This document shows positions 1 to 8,496 of a stretch of 64,000 nt of DNA, piece by piece. Numbering within the stretch: position 1 is the first letter of the stretch; each line of letters begins with the position of its first letter. Both the position numbers and the translations under genes were made by a program. The notes beneath the pieces were generated by a model. The model did not search any database. It was not told the origin of the DNA and worked only from the letters and a program-made list of their open reading frames with translations. Origin of the DNA: Citrobacter amalonaticus Y19 (GTDB lineage: Bacteria > Pseudomonadota > Gammaproteobacteria > Enterobacterales > Enterobacteriaceae). The stretch lies in NCBI RefSeq assembly GCF_000981805.1, contig NZ_CP011132.1, forward strand, positions 4,092,001 to 4,156,000, given 5' to 3'.

Positions 1-1068
1 TTCTCGCTGGCCGGGCTGGCGACCCTGCGGGTGGACGACGATATCTCGCAGTTGCAGGCGCTGCCGCAGCACATTCTGGCACAGGAAAAAGCCATTACCG
101 CGCTGACCGGACAGAGCGTCGATCAGAAGTGGTTTGTGGTGTACGGCGACTCCGCGCAGCAGACGCTGGAACGACTGGAGGCCTTTGTCCCGGCGCTGGC
201 GCAGGCGAAAAAAGAGGGGCTGCTCAGCGGCTATCGCACGATCCCGCTAAATTCACTGCCCCGTCAACAGCAGGATCTCATCTTGCTGAAAAACGCCGCA
301 CCCGCCGTCATCCGCGCCCTGAACAACGCCGGGCTGACGACAGTCAATCCCGATCTCACCCCGATGCCCGTCACCGTCGATGCCTGGCTTGCCAGCCCGG
401 CCAGTGAAGGCTGGCGACTGCTGTGGCTGAGCCTGGCCGACGGCGAAAGCGGCGTACTGGTGCCGGTGGACGGCGTCAAACAGAGCGCCGCGCTCAACGC
501 GCTCAGTGAGAAGTTTAGCGGCGTCGCGTGGGTGGATCGCAAAAGCACCTTTGACGCACTGTTTGCGCTGTATCGCAACGTGCTGACCGGCTTACTGTTT
601 GTCGCGCTGGCGGTGATTGCCTGTGGCGCGATCGCCCGTCTGGGCTGGCGCAGAGGCGTCGTCAGCCTCGTACCGTCGGTACTGTCTTTGGGCTGTGGCC
701 TGGCGGTGCTGGCATTGAGCGGTCATGCGGTCAATCTGTTCTCGCTGCTGGCGCTGGTGCTGGTACTGGGGATCGGCATTAACTACACGCTGTTTTTCAG
801 CAATCCGCGCGGAACGCCGCTGACCTCCCTGTTAGCCATCACGCTGGCAATGATGACCACCCTGCTGACGCTCGGCATGCTGGTCTTTAGCGCCACCCAG
901 GCGATCAGCAGTTTTGGCATTGTGCTGGTTAGCGGCATTTTCACCGCGTTCCTGCTTTCCCCTCTGGCGATGCCGACGAAAAAAGAGAAAAACGAAAATG
1001 ATGAAACGTATTTTTGCCGGATGGCGGCTGCGCCTTATCCGGCCTACCAGGTCAACACGTTGGCGTAG
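1..1068 (+). CDS. MMPL/RND-type exporter of the aryl polyene cluster, C-terminal part
   Basis: The reading frame is open from base 1, so the gene begins left of the window; the first internal GTG at 31 is not a credible start. What remains is a periplasmic loop of about 190 residues followed by five or six hydrophobic segments (roughly residues 195-325), as in the second half of an MMPL/RND permease. It probably moves the polyene lipid or its carrier to the outer membrane; by position it corresponds to the gene called apeM in E. coli clusters. After the last membrane segment and a lysine-rich tail, the final 20 or so codons read through a REP element (1016-1095), so the natural C-terminus has been replaced. 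It overlaps the next gene by about 70 bases. The family is clear; the substrate is inferred from the neighbours. Confidence 0.8.
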   Translation, partial: FSLAGLATLRVDDDISQLQALPQHILAQEKAITALTGQSVDQKWFVVYGDSAQQTLERLEAFVPALAQAKKEGLLSGYRTIPLNSLPRQQQDLILLKNAAPAVIRALNNAGLTTVNPDLTPMPVTVDAWLASPASEGWRLLWLSLADGESGVLVPVDGVKQSAALNALSEKFSGVAWVDRKSTFDALFALYRNVLTGLLFVALAVIACGAIARLGWRRGVVSLVPSVLSLGCGLAVLALSGHAVNLFSLLALVLVLGIGINYTLFFSNPRGTPLTSLLAITLAMMTTLLTLGMLVFSATQAISSFGIVLVSGIFTAFLLSPLAMPTKKEKNENDETYFCRMAAAPYPAYQVNTLA

Positions 1069-1657
1069 GCCCGATAAGCGTAGCGCCATCGGGCAATTAG
1101 CACTGTGCCTCTTCGCGCTGATCCTCACCGGGTGCAGCCACTCGCAGAACGACCAAACAGGTCGTCCCCAGGCATGGCTGGAGCCGGGCACGCGAGTGAC
1201 GCTGCCTGCGCCGGGCATTTCTCCGGCAGTGAACGCTCAGCAATTGCTCACCGGCAGTTTTAACGGCAAAACGCAGTCGCTGCTGGTAATGCTGAATGCC
1301 GATGACAAAAAGATCGCGCTGGCGGGGCTGTCGTCGGTCGGCATTCGTCTGTTCCTCGTGACCTACGATGACAAAGGGCTGCACACTGAGCAGTCCATTG
1401 TGGTTCCACAACTGCCGCCCGCCAGTCAGGTGCTGGCAGACGTCATGCTCAGCCACTGGCCAATTAGCGTCTGGCAGCCGCAGTTGCCGAAAGGCTGGAC
1501 GCTGACGGACAACGGCGACACGCGTGAACTGCGCAATGCCCGTGGCAAGCTGGTGACAGAAATCACCTACCTGAACCGCAAAGGCAAGCGCGAGCCCATT
1601 AGCATCGAACAGCATGTCTTTAAATACCACATCACCATTCAATATCTGGGTGACTGA
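1001..1657 (+). CDS. DUF3261 lipoprotein of the aryl polyene cluster, signal peptide extended by a REP
   Basis: A protein of about 218 residues with a lipobox (LTGC, cysteine near residue 45), so an outer-membrane lipoprotein is expected. DUF3261 lipoproteins sit in aryl polyene clusters beside the MMPL exporter (apeN position) and probably help deliver the product to the outer membrane. Two in-frame ATGs (998 and 1001) begin the peptide MMKRIF. About 26 arginine-rich residues that follow are encoded by a REP pair, and only then comes the hydrophobic core LALCLFALIL. The n-region is therefore unusually long and basic. No ATG, GTG or TTG lies between the REP and the core, so the long form is probably made. 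Stop overlaps the next start region (1657/1659). Confidence 0.75.
   Translation: MKRIFAGWRLRLIRPTRSTRWRRPDKRSAIGQLALCLFALILTGCSHSQNDQTGRPQAWLEPGTRVTLPAPGISPAVNAQQLLTGSFNGKTQSLLVMLNADDKKIALAGLSSVGIRLFLVTYDDKGLHTEQSIVVPQLPPASQVLADVMLSHWPISVWQPQLPKGWTLTDNGDTRELRNARGKLVTEITYLNRKGKREPISIEQHVFKYHITIQYLGD
1016..1095. repeat. REP/BIME pair inside coding sequence
   Basis: Two inverted REP units (GCCGGATGGCGGCTGCGCC ... TATCCGGCCTAC, then GTAGGCCCGATAAGCG ... CGCCATCGGGC). They span the 3' end of the exporter gene and the signal-peptide region of the DUF3261 gene, both of which stay open through the element. Confidence 0.85.
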
Positions 1658-1658
1658 T

Positions 1659-2828
1659 ATGATTTACATTTCTGCGGTGGGCATGATTAACGCGCTGGGC
1701 AACGACACCGATGAGATCGCCGCCAACCTGACGCGCGGCGTGGCGCCCGGTATGCGCCCGCGCGCCGGCTGGTTACAGGGGCATCCTCACGCGGTGCTCG
1801 CAGGCGTAGACGGCGAACTGCCCGCCATTCCCGACGACTTTAGCGCCCACCGTTCGCGCAACAATCAGCTGCTGCTGGCCGCGCTCGGGCAGATCCAGCC
1901 GCAGGTTGATGAGGCCATTGCGCGCTATGGTCGCAGTCGGGTTGCAGTGGTGCTCGGCACCAGCACATCCGGTCTGGACGAGGGCGACCGGCACGTTAAC
2001 CTGACGCTGAACGGTGAAGAGAGCCGTCACTGGCAGTATCCGCAACAGGAGCTGGGCGACCCGTCGCGCTTTCTCAGCCACTGGCTGACGCTGGACGGGC
2101 CGGCGTTCACCCTTTCCACCGCCTGCTCCTCCAGCGCCCGCGCGATGATCAGCGGACGCCGCTTGATTGAGTCGGGTCTGGCGGACGTCGCCATCGTCGG
2201 CGGCGCAGATACCCTGAGCCGGATGCCGATCAACGGCTTCCACAGTCTGGAGTCGCTCTCGCCGACGCGCTGTCTGCCATTTGGCCGTGACCGCCGTGGT
2301 ATTACCATTGGTGAAGGCGCGGCGCTGATGCTACTGACCCGCGAGCCGCAGCCCATCGCGCTGCTGGGCGTGGGAGAATCCAGCGACGCGCACCATATTT
2401 CGGCCCCGCATCCGGAAGGCGTGGGGGCCATTCGCGCTATCCAACAAGCGCTGGACGATGCCGGTATCGCACCTGAACAGGTGGGCTACATCAATCTGCA
2501 TGGCACCGCCACGCCGCTTAACGACCAGATTGAATCCAGGGTGGTTAACGCGCTGTTTGGCGAGCGCGTCCCGTGCAGTTCAACCAAACACCTGACCGGC
2601 CACACGCTGGGCGCGGCGGGGGTAACCGAAGCGGCGCTCAGTATGCTGATTCTGCAGCGTGACTTACTGCTGCCGACGCAGGACTTCAGCCTGTCGCCGC
2701 GCGATCCGACGCTGCCGCCCTGCGGCATCATCGAGCAACCGCAACCGCTTGAACGCCCGTTTATCTTGTCAAATTCATTCGCCTTTGGCGGCAATAACGC
2801 CAGTATTCTGCTCGGGAGAATGTCATGA
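1659..2828 (+). CDS. apeO: Beta-ketoacyl-ACP synthase, ApeO-type
   Basis: A 389-residue thiolase-fold ketosynthase that extends the polyene chain on an acyl carrier protein in the cytoplasm. The catalytic cysteine lies in STACSSSA (about C156), and the two active-site histidines in NLHGTATPLND and KHLTGHTLGAAG, so all three catalytic residues are present. In studied APE systems this synthase works as a heterodimer with a chain-length factor (ApeC), which would be left of this window. Start chosen at ATG 1659, which gives the family N-terminus MIYISAVGMI; the longer frame would run back into the preceding gene. It overlaps the next gene by four bases (ATGA). The ape symbol is assigned by gene order and domain. 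Confidence 0.82.
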   Translation: MIYISAVGMINALGNDTDEIAANLTRGVAPGMRPRAGWLQGHPHAVLAGVDGELPAIPDDFSAHRSRNNQLLLAALGQIQPQVDEAIARYGRSRVAVVLGTSTSGLDEGDRHVNLTLNGEESRHWQYPQQELGDPSRFLSHWLTLDGPAFTLSTACSSSARAMISGRRLIESGLADVAIVGGADTLSRMPINGFHSLESLSPTRCLPFGRDRRGITIGEGAALMLLTREPQPIALLGVGESSDAHHISAPHPEGVGAIRAIQQALDDAGIAPEQVGYINLHGTATPLNDQIESRVVNALFGERVPCSSTKHLTGHTLGAAGVTEAALSMLILQRDLLLPTQDFSLSPRDPTLPPCGIIEQPQPLERPFILSNSFAFGGNNASILLGRMS

Positions 2829-3301
2829 GCCACTATTTATCACCCGGCGAATACCTGCCGCACGACGCGCCCATGCTGCTGCTGGACGAGGTTATCAGCG
2901 TGCGCGAAGACACCGCCGTCTGTCGTGTCACCGTGACAAGCGGTGGCATTCTTGGGCCATTTCTTGACTCGCAGGGCCATTTACCCGGCTGGTTCGCACT
3001 GGAGCTGATGGCGCAGACCGTCGGCGTCTGGTCCGGCTGGCACCGCCACCAGCAGGGTCAGGATGCGATTTCACTCGGGATGGTGCTCGGCGCGCGCGAA
3101 CTGATCTGCGCCGCAGGCGTTCTGCCCGCAGGACGAACCTTATCGATTACCGTCACGTTGCTGATGCAGGACGAGCGTTTCGGCAGCTTCGAATGTGCCA
3201 TTACCGCCGACCAGGAGACGCTGGCGACAGGCCGCGTCAATACCTTCCAGCCGTCGGCAGAAGAACTTCATTCTCTATTTCAACAAGGAGCGTCCGCATG
3301 A
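2825..3301 (+). CDS. apeP: Hotdog-fold 3-hydroxyacyl-ACP dehydratase, ApeP-type
   Basis: A 158-residue single-domain protein with FabZ/FabA-like motifs: LPHDAPMLLLDEV (His13 as likely catalytic residue) and LPGWFALELMAQT (Glu60 in the acidic position). It would remove water from the 3-hydroxyacyl intermediate to leave the conjugated double bond. APE systems use two such proteins (ApeI and ApeP) as a pair; the partner is not in the window. Start is ATG 2825, overlapping the apeO stop as ATGA, and the stop overlaps the next ATG, so the genes are translationally coupled. Confidence 0.82.
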   Translation: MSHYLSPGEYLPHDAPMLLLDEVISVREDTAVCRVTVTSGGILGPFLDSQGHLPGWFALELMAQTVGVWSGWHRHQQGQDAISLGMVLGARELICAAGVLPAGRTLSITVTLLMQDERFGSFECAITADQETLATGRVNTFQPSAEELHSLFQQGASA

Positions 3302-4029
3302 GTCGTTCAGTTTTGGTTACCGGCGCCAGCAAGGGGATCGGTCGCGCTATCGCCCGCCAGTTGGCGGCGGACGGCTTTGTGGTCGGCGTCCACTATCACC
3401 GTGATGCGCAGGGCGCGCAGGAGACGCTGGATGCCATTCTCGCCGTCGGCGGCGCAGGGCGTCTGCTCAGTTTCGACGTGGCGAACCGCGAGCAGTGTCG
3501 CGAGGTGCTGGAGCAGGATATCGAGGAACATGGCGCGTGGTACGGCGTGGTCAGCAATGCAGGCGTTACCCGCGATGCCGCCTTCCCGGCGCTGAGCGAC
3601 AGCGACTGGGACACGGTTATCCACACTAACCTCGACAGTTTTTATAACGTCATTCAGCCGTGCATCATGCCGATGATTGGCGCGCGCCAGGGCGGTCGGG
3701 TCATCACCCTGTCGTCGGTGTCCGGCGTGATGGGCAATCGTGGGCAGGTGAACTACAGCGCCGCCAAAGCCGGGATTATCGGCGCCACCAAAGCGCTGGC
3801 CATTGAACTTGCGAAACGCAAAATTACCGTCAACTGCATCGCGCCGGGGCTTATCGACACCGGCATGATCGACATGGAAGAGACCGCGCTGAAAGAAGCG
3901 ATGGCGATGATCCCGATGAAACGCATGGGTCAGGCGGACGAAGTCGCCGGGCTTGCCAGCTATTTGATGTCGGATGTGGCGAGCTACGTCACCCGTCAGG
4001 TGATTTCCATCAATGGAGGGATGTTATGA
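3298..4029 (+). CDS. apeQ: 3-ketoacyl-ACP reductase (SDR family), ApeQ-type
   Basis: A 243-residue FabG-like short-chain dehydrogenase that reduces the 3-keto group of the growing polyene with NADPH. Visible features are the cofactor loop TGASKGIG (residues 8-15), the NAG motif (87-89) and the catalytic Ser140, Tyr153 and Lys157. The start is ATG 3298, overlapping the apeP stop, preceded by AAGGAG. The upstream extension of the open frame lies within apeP and is not used. It overlaps the next gene at ATGACA (4026). Confidence 0.85.
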   Translation: MSRSVLVTGASKGIGRAIARQLAADGFVVGVHYHRDAQGAQETLDAILAVGGAGRLLSFDVANREQCREVLEQDIEEHGAWYGVVSNAGVTRDAAFPALSDSDWDTVIHTNLDSFYNVIQPCIMPMIGARQGGRVITLSSVSGVMGNRGQVNYSAAKAGIIGATKALAIELAKRKITVNCIAPGLIDTGMIDMEETALKEAMAMIPMKRMGQADEVAGLASYLMSDVASYVTRQVISINGGML

Positions 4030-5255
4030 CACGTCGCGTAGTGATTACGGGCATGGGTGGCATCACCGCCTTTGGGGAAAACTGGCAGGACGTTTCCGCC
4101 AGACTGCGGACCTATGAAAACGCCGTACGCAAAATGCCGGAGTGGCAGGTTTATGACGGGCTGCATACCCTGCTGGGTGCGCCGATCGATGACTTTACGT
4201 TGCCGGAGCATTACACCCGTAAGCGCATCCGCGCGATGGGTCGCGTGTCGTTGATGTCCACCCGCGCCACGGAACTGGCGCTCGAACAGGCAGGGCTGCT
4301 CGGCGATGAGGTGCTCACCAACGGGGAGACCGGTATCGCGTATGGTTCATCCACCGGCAGCACCGGCCCGGTGAGCGAATTTGCCACCATGCTGACCGAA
4401 AAGCATACCAATAACATCACTGGCACCACCTATGTGCAGATGATGCCGCACACCACCGCCGTCAACACCGGACTGTTTTTCGGCCTGCGCGGGCGCGTGA
4501 TCCCCACGTCCAGCGCCTGTACGTCCGGCAGCCAGGCGATTGGCTACGCGTGGGAAGCGATTCGCCACGGTTATCAAACCGTGATGGTGGCCGGCGGCGC
4601 GGAAGAACTGTGTCCCTCAGAAGCCGCGGTCTTTGATACCCTGTTCGCCACCAGCCAGCGCAACGATCAACCGAAAACCACACCGTCGCCGTTCGATGAA
4701 CAGCGTGATGGGCTGGTGATTGGCGAAGGCGCCGGGACGCTGATCCTTGAAGAACTCGAGCACGCCAAAGCGCGCGGCGCGACGATTTACGGCGAAATCA
4801 TCGGCTTTGCCACCAACTGCGACGCCGCGCATATCACCCAGCCACAGCGGGAAACCATGCAGATTTGCATGGAACAGTCGCTGAAAATGGCAGGGTTAAA
4901 CGCGCTGGATATCGGCTATATTTCCGCGCACGGTACGGCGACCGATCGAGGAGATATTGCGGAAAGTCAGGCGACTGCCGCAATTTATGGCGATAATGTG
5001 CCAATCTCCTCGCTGAAAAGTTATTTTGGGCATACCCTTGGTGCCTGCGGCGCGCTGGAAGCCTGGATGAGTTTACAAATGATGCGTGAAGGCTGGTTTG
5101 CGCCTACGCTAAACTTGAAACAGCCCGACGCCAACTGTGGCGCGCTGGATTACATTATGGGTGAAGCCCGTAAGATTGATTGTGAGTTCCTGCAGAGCAA
5201 CAATTTTGCGTTTGGCGGCATCAATACGTCCATCATCATCAAACGTTGGTCCTGA
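4026..5255 (+). CDS. apeR: Beta-ketoacyl-ACP synthase, ApeR-type
   Basis: A 409-residue FabF-like ketosynthase with the complete catalytic set: Cys165 in SSACTSGS, a histidine in SAHGTATD and another in SYFGHTLGACG. In characterised APE clusters a second, separate ketosynthase of this type is thought to start the chain or act on aryl-ACP. It is the last gene of the APE operon; its TGA ends one base before the acpT ATG, so acpT is probably cotranscribed. Confidence 0.82.
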   Translation: MTRRVVITGMGGITAFGENWQDVSARLRTYENAVRKMPEWQVYDGLHTLLGAPIDDFTLPEHYTRKRIRAMGRVSLMSTRATELALEQAGLLGDEVLTNGETGIAYGSSTGSTGPVSEFATMLTEKHTNNITGTTYVQMMPHTTAVNTGLFFGLRGRVIPTSSACTSGSQAIGYAWEAIRHGYQTVMVAGGAEELCPSEAAVFDTLFATSQRNDQPKTTPSPFDEQRDGLVIGEGAGTLILEELEHAKARGATIYGEIIGFATNCDAAHITQPQRETMQICMEQSLKMAGLNALDIGYISAHGTATDRGDIAESQATAAIYGDNVPISSLKSYFGHTLGACGALEAWMSLQMMREGWFAPTLNLKQPDANCGALDYIMGEARKIDCEFLQSNNFAFGGINTSIIIKRWS

Positions 5256-5256
5256 C

Positions 5257-5841
5257 ATGTATCGGATCGTACTGGGAAAAGTCTCGACACTCAGCGCAGG
5301 TGCCTTGCCGTCTGCGTTATCCGATCTGGCGCCGAAGGGTCCGCGACGCGCGCGCTGGCTGGCGGGTCGCGTTCTGCTTTCCCATGCCCTCTCACCGCTG
5401 CCAGAGATCGTTTACGGTGAACAGGGGAAACCCGCGTTTTCACCGGAGACGTCGCTATGGTTCAATCTGAGCCACAGCGGTGACGACATCGCCCTGCTGC
5501 TGAGCGACGAAGGCGAAGTGGGGTGCGATCTCGAAGTGATCCGCCCGCGCGCCAACTGGCGCTCGCTGGCAAACGCGGTCTTCAGCCTCGGGGAACATGC
5601 CGAAGTGGAAGCGGAACATCCGGATCGGCAACTCGCCGCGTTCTGGCGTATCTGGACGCAAAAAGAGGCGATTGTGAAACAGCGCGGCGGCAGCGCGTGG
5701 CAAATCGTCAGCGTCGACAGCACTTTCACCTCCGGACTTTCGCTGAGCCATTATCAGTTCGACAACCTGAGCCTGGCTGTCTGTACCCCTACGCCCTTTA
5801 CGTTGACCGCAGACGCGGTGCAATGGCTGGAAACGGTCTGA
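5257..5841 (+). CDS. acpT: 4'-phosphopantetheinyl transferase AcpT
   Basis: A 194-residue Sfp/AcpS-superfamily enzyme that transfers phosphopantetheine from CoA to carrier proteins. Visible motifs: FNLSHSGDDIALLLS, EVGCDLEVIRPR (Asp and Glu metal ligands), and FWRIWTQKEAIVKQRG (WxxKEA). It closely resembles E. coli AcpT, which in K-12 also sits directly upstream of nikA but without target genes beside it. Here it directly follows the APE operon, so its natural targets are probably the APE acyl carrier proteins (encoded left of the window). Start ATG 5257 gives the K-12 N-terminus MYRIVLGKVS; longer frames enter apeR. Confidence 0.92.
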   Translation: MYRIVLGKVSTLSAGALPSALSDLAPKGPRRARWLAGRVLLSHALSPLPEIVYGEQGKPAFSPETSLWFNLSHSGDDIALLLSDEGEVGCDLEVIRPRANWRSLANAVFSLGEHAEVEAEHPDRQLAAFWRIWTQKEAIVKQRGGSAWQIVSVDSTFTSGLSLSHYQFDNLSLAVCTPTPFTLTADAVQWLETV

Positions 5842-5851
5842 CATCACAACC

Positions 5852-5866
5852 ATACGATTTTCGTAT
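5852..5866. promoter_or_regulatory. Small dyad upstream of nikA
   Basis: A perfect inverted repeat ATACGA-TTT-TCGTAT, directly followed by TATAAT (5864-5869). It may be an extra promoter/operator or the remains of a terminator after acpT; function not known. Confidence 0.3.
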
Positions 5867-5892
5867 AATTCACACGGTTGACCGCCCTTCTC

Positions 5893-5941
5893 TTGATCCA
5901 GAACACGTCAAAAGTATGATGATTCCTTAGAATCGTCATAC
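5893..5941 (+). promoter_or_regulatory. nikA promoter with NikR operator
   Basis: The NikR operator GTATGA-N16-TCATAC is present without mismatch (half-sites 5914-5919 and 5936-5941). A likely promoter has -35 TTGATC (5893-5898) and -10 TATGAT (5915-5920) with a 16-base spacer, so nickel-loaded NikR would cover the -10 region. TTGAT at 5893 is also an FNR half-site; in E. coli nikA needs FNR for anaerobic expression, but no full symmetrical FNR box is seen here. Confidence 0.85.
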
Positions 5942-5980
5942 TCATTACGTCGTCTCTCTCAATCATTCGGGATCACCATT

Positions 5981-7552
5981 TTGTCCAGACTACGCCGCAC
6001 ACTCTTTGCGCTGCTGGCCTGTGCGTCATTCCTTACGCACGCCGCTGCCACTGACGAAATCACGACCGCATGGCCGGTCAACGTTGGGCCGCTTAACCCC
6101 CATCTGTATACCCCTAACCAGATGTTCGCCCAGAGCATGGTCTATGAGCCACTGGTGAAATATCAGGCGGACGGTTCGGTCATTCCGTGGCTGGCGAAAA
6201 GCTGGACCCACTCAGCCGATGGCAAGGTCTGGACCTTTACCCTGCGTGATAATGTGACCTTCTCGAATGGCGAAGCGTTTGACGCCCATGCCGCAGCGGA
6301 AAACTTCCGCGTGGTGCTCGACAACCGTCAGCGCCACGCCTGGCTGGAACTGGTCAATCAGATTGTCGACGTCACCGCGCTCGACAAAAACCAGCTACAA
6401 ATCACCCTGAAAAGCGCCTATTACCCGTTCCTGCAAGAGCTGGCGCTGCCGCGCCCGTTCCGCTTTATTGCGCCGTCGCAGTTTAAAGACAACGAAACGA
6501 TGCGCGGCATTAACGCGCCGATTGGCACCGGGCCGTGGGTGCTGAAAGAATCAAAGCTCAATCAGTACGATGTGCTGGTACGCAACGATCGCTACTGGGG
6601 CGAAAAGCCGCAGATTCAAAAGATTACCGTCAAAGTGATCCCGGACCCGACCACCCGCGCCGTGGCGTTTGAAACCGGCGACATCGATCTGCTGTACGGC
6701 AACGAAGGGCTGTTGCCGCTCGATACCTTCGCCCGCTTTAGTCAGAACCCGAACTACCGCACCCAGCTTTCTCAGCCGATTGAAACGGTGATGCTGGCGC
6801 TCAACTCAGCCAACGCGCCGACCAATGAGCTGGCGGTGCGTGAAGCGCTGAACTATGCAGTGAACAAGAAATCGTTGATCGACAATGCGCTGTACGGCAC
6901 GCAGCAGGTCGCCGATACGCTGTTCGCCCCAACGGTTCCTTATGCCAACGTGGGCCTGAAACCGCGTCAGTACGACCCGCAACAGGCGAAAGATCTGCTG
7001 GAAAACGCCGGCTGGATACTGCCCGCAGGCAAAGCGATTCGTGAGAAAAACGGCCAGCCGCTGCGCATTGAGCTGTCATTTATTGGCACCGATGCGCTGA
7101 GTAAGTCGATGGCGGAAATTATCCAGGCGGATATGCGCCAGATTGGCGTCGATGTCGCGCTTATAGGCGAAGAAGAGAGCAGCATTTACGCCCGCCAGCG
7201 CGACGGTCGCTTCGGTATGATCTTCAACCGCACCTGGGGCGCGCCGTATGACCCGCACGCCTTTATGAGTTCGATGCGCGTGCCGTCCCATGCGGATTAC
7301 CAGGCGCAGCAGGGATTAGCCGACAAACCACTGATTGATAAAGAGATTAGCGAAGTACTGGAAACCACCGACGACACGCAGCGTCAGGCGCTGTACAAAG
7401 ACATCCTGACCCGTCTGCACAACGACGCGGTCTATCTGCCCATCAGCTATGTCTCGATGATGGTGGTCGCCAGACCTGAACTGGGCACGATTCCGTACGC
7501 GCCTATCGCGTCTGAAATTCCGTTTGAACAGATTAAACCGGTGAAACCCTGA
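5981..7552 (+). CDS. nikA: Nickel-binding periplasmic protein NikA
   Basis: A solute-binding protein of about 523 residues (SBP family 5) that captures nickel, as a metallophore complex, for the NikBC-NikDE importer. There is a Sec signal peptide (LRRTLFALLACAS, cleavage near ATDEI). The body matches E. coli NikA along its whole length, including YGNEGLLPLDTFARFSQ. Start: the codon aligned with the K-12 ATG is ATT (5978), followed by TTG (5981). TTG is chosen because GGGAT at 5968-5972 is well spaced; ATT cannot be excluded. The stop overlaps the nikB ATG by one base. Confidence 0.93.
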   Translation: MSRLRRTLFALLACASFLTHAAATDEITTAWPVNVGPLNPHLYTPNQMFAQSMVYEPLVKYQADGSVIPWLAKSWTHSADGKVWTFTLRDNVTFSNGEAFDAHAAAENFRVVLDNRQRHAWLELVNQIVDVTALDKNQLQITLKSAYYPFLQELALPRPFRFIAPSQFKDNETMRGINAPIGTGPWVLKESKLNQYDVLVRNDRYWGEKPQIQKITVKVIPDPTTRAVAFETGDIDLLYGNEGLLPLDTFARFSQNPNYRTQLSQPIETVMLALNSANAPTNELAVREALNYAVNKKSLIDNALYGTQQVADTLFAPTVPYANVGLKPRQYDPQQAKDLLENAGWILPAGKAIREKNGQPLRIELSFIGTDALSKSMAEIIQADMRQIGVDVALIGEEESSIYARQRDGRFGMIFNRTWGAPYDPHAFMSSMRVPSHADYQAQQGLADKPLIDKEISEVLETTDDTQRQALYKDILTRLHNDAVYLPISYVSMMVVARPELGTIPYAPIASEIPFEQIKPVKP

Positions 7553-8496
7553 TGTTGCGTTATGTCCTGCGGCGCATCCTGCTGCTGATTCCGATGATTT
7601 TTGCCGCCTCGGTGATCATCTTCCTGATGTTACGCCTGGGCACCGGCGACCCGGCGCTCGACTATCTGCGCCTGTCGAATCTGCCGCCCACACCGGAAAT
7701 GGTGGCCTCAACCCGTGTAATGCTGGGGCTTGATCAGCCGCTGGTCGTGCAGTACGGCACCTGGCTGTGGAAAGCGCTGCATCTGGACTTTGGCATCTCG
7801 TTCGCCACCCAGCGACCGGTGCTGGATGACATGCTGAACTTCCTGCCCGCGACGCTGGAACTGGCGGGCGCGGCGCTGGTGCTGATCCTGCTGACCTCCG
7901 TACCGCTCGGCATCTGGGCCGCGCGTCACCGTGATCGTCTGCCGGACTTCGTCGTGCGGCTGATAGCCTTTCTCGGCGTGTCGATGCCTAACTTCTGGCT
8001 CGCCTTCCTGCTGGTGATGTTCTTTTCGGTTTACCTGCAATGGCTACCCGCGATGGGCTACGGCGGCTGGCAGCACCTCATTTTACCGGCGGTGTCGATA
8101 GCCTTCATGTCTCTGGCGATTAACGCGCGACTGTTGCGCGCCAGCATGCTGGAAGTCTCCGGGCAGCGCCACGTCACCTGGGCGCGCCTGCGCGGGCTGA
8201 ACGATAAACAAACCGAGCGCCGCCACATTCTGCGTAACGCTTCGCTGCCGGTGGTGACCGCGGTCGGAATGCACATCGGCGAACTGATTGGCGGGACGAT
8301 GATTATCGAGAATATCTTTGCCTGGCCGGGTGTGGGTCGCTATGCCGTCTCGGCCATCTTTAACCGCGACTACCCGGTGATTCAGTGCTTTACCCTGATG
8401 ATGGTGGTGGTTTTCGTGGTCTGTAACCTGATTGTTGATCTGCTGAACGCCGCGCTGGACCCGCGTATTCGTCGTCATGAAGGAGCGCACTCGTGA
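7552..8496 (+). CDS. nikB: Nickel ABC transporter permease NikB
   Basis: A 314-residue inner-membrane permease of the dipeptide/nickel (DppB-like) family with six predicted membrane segments. The first is at the N-terminus (ILLLIPMIFAASVIIFLML), followed by a periplasmic loop and the BPD_transp_1 domain with the EAA-type loop ASMLEVSGQRHVTWARLRG that contacts the ATPases. It pairs with NikC to form the channel. ATG overlaps the nikA TGA; the end overlaps nikC by four bases. Confidence 0.95.
   Translation: MLRYVLRRILLLIPMIFAASVIIFLMLRLGTGDPALDYLRLSNLPPTPEMVASTRVMLGLDQPLVVQYGTWLWKALHLDFGISFATQRPVLDDMLNFLPATLELAGAALVLILLTSVPLGIWAARHRDRLPDFVVRLIAFLGVSMPNFWLAFLLVMFFSVYLQWLPAMGYGGWQHLILPAVSIAFMSLAINARLLRASMLEVSGQRHVTWARLRGLNDKQTERRHILRNASLPVVTAVGMHIGELIGGTMIIENIFAWPGVGRYAVSAIFNRDYPVIQCFTLMMVVVFVVCNLIVDLLNAALDPRIRRHEGAHS

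Noticed and set aside
5257..5841. Calling the phosphopantetheinyl transferase a new APE gene
   Set aside because: It matches K-12 AcpT from the first to the last residues and has the same neighbour nikA, so the known symbol is kept.
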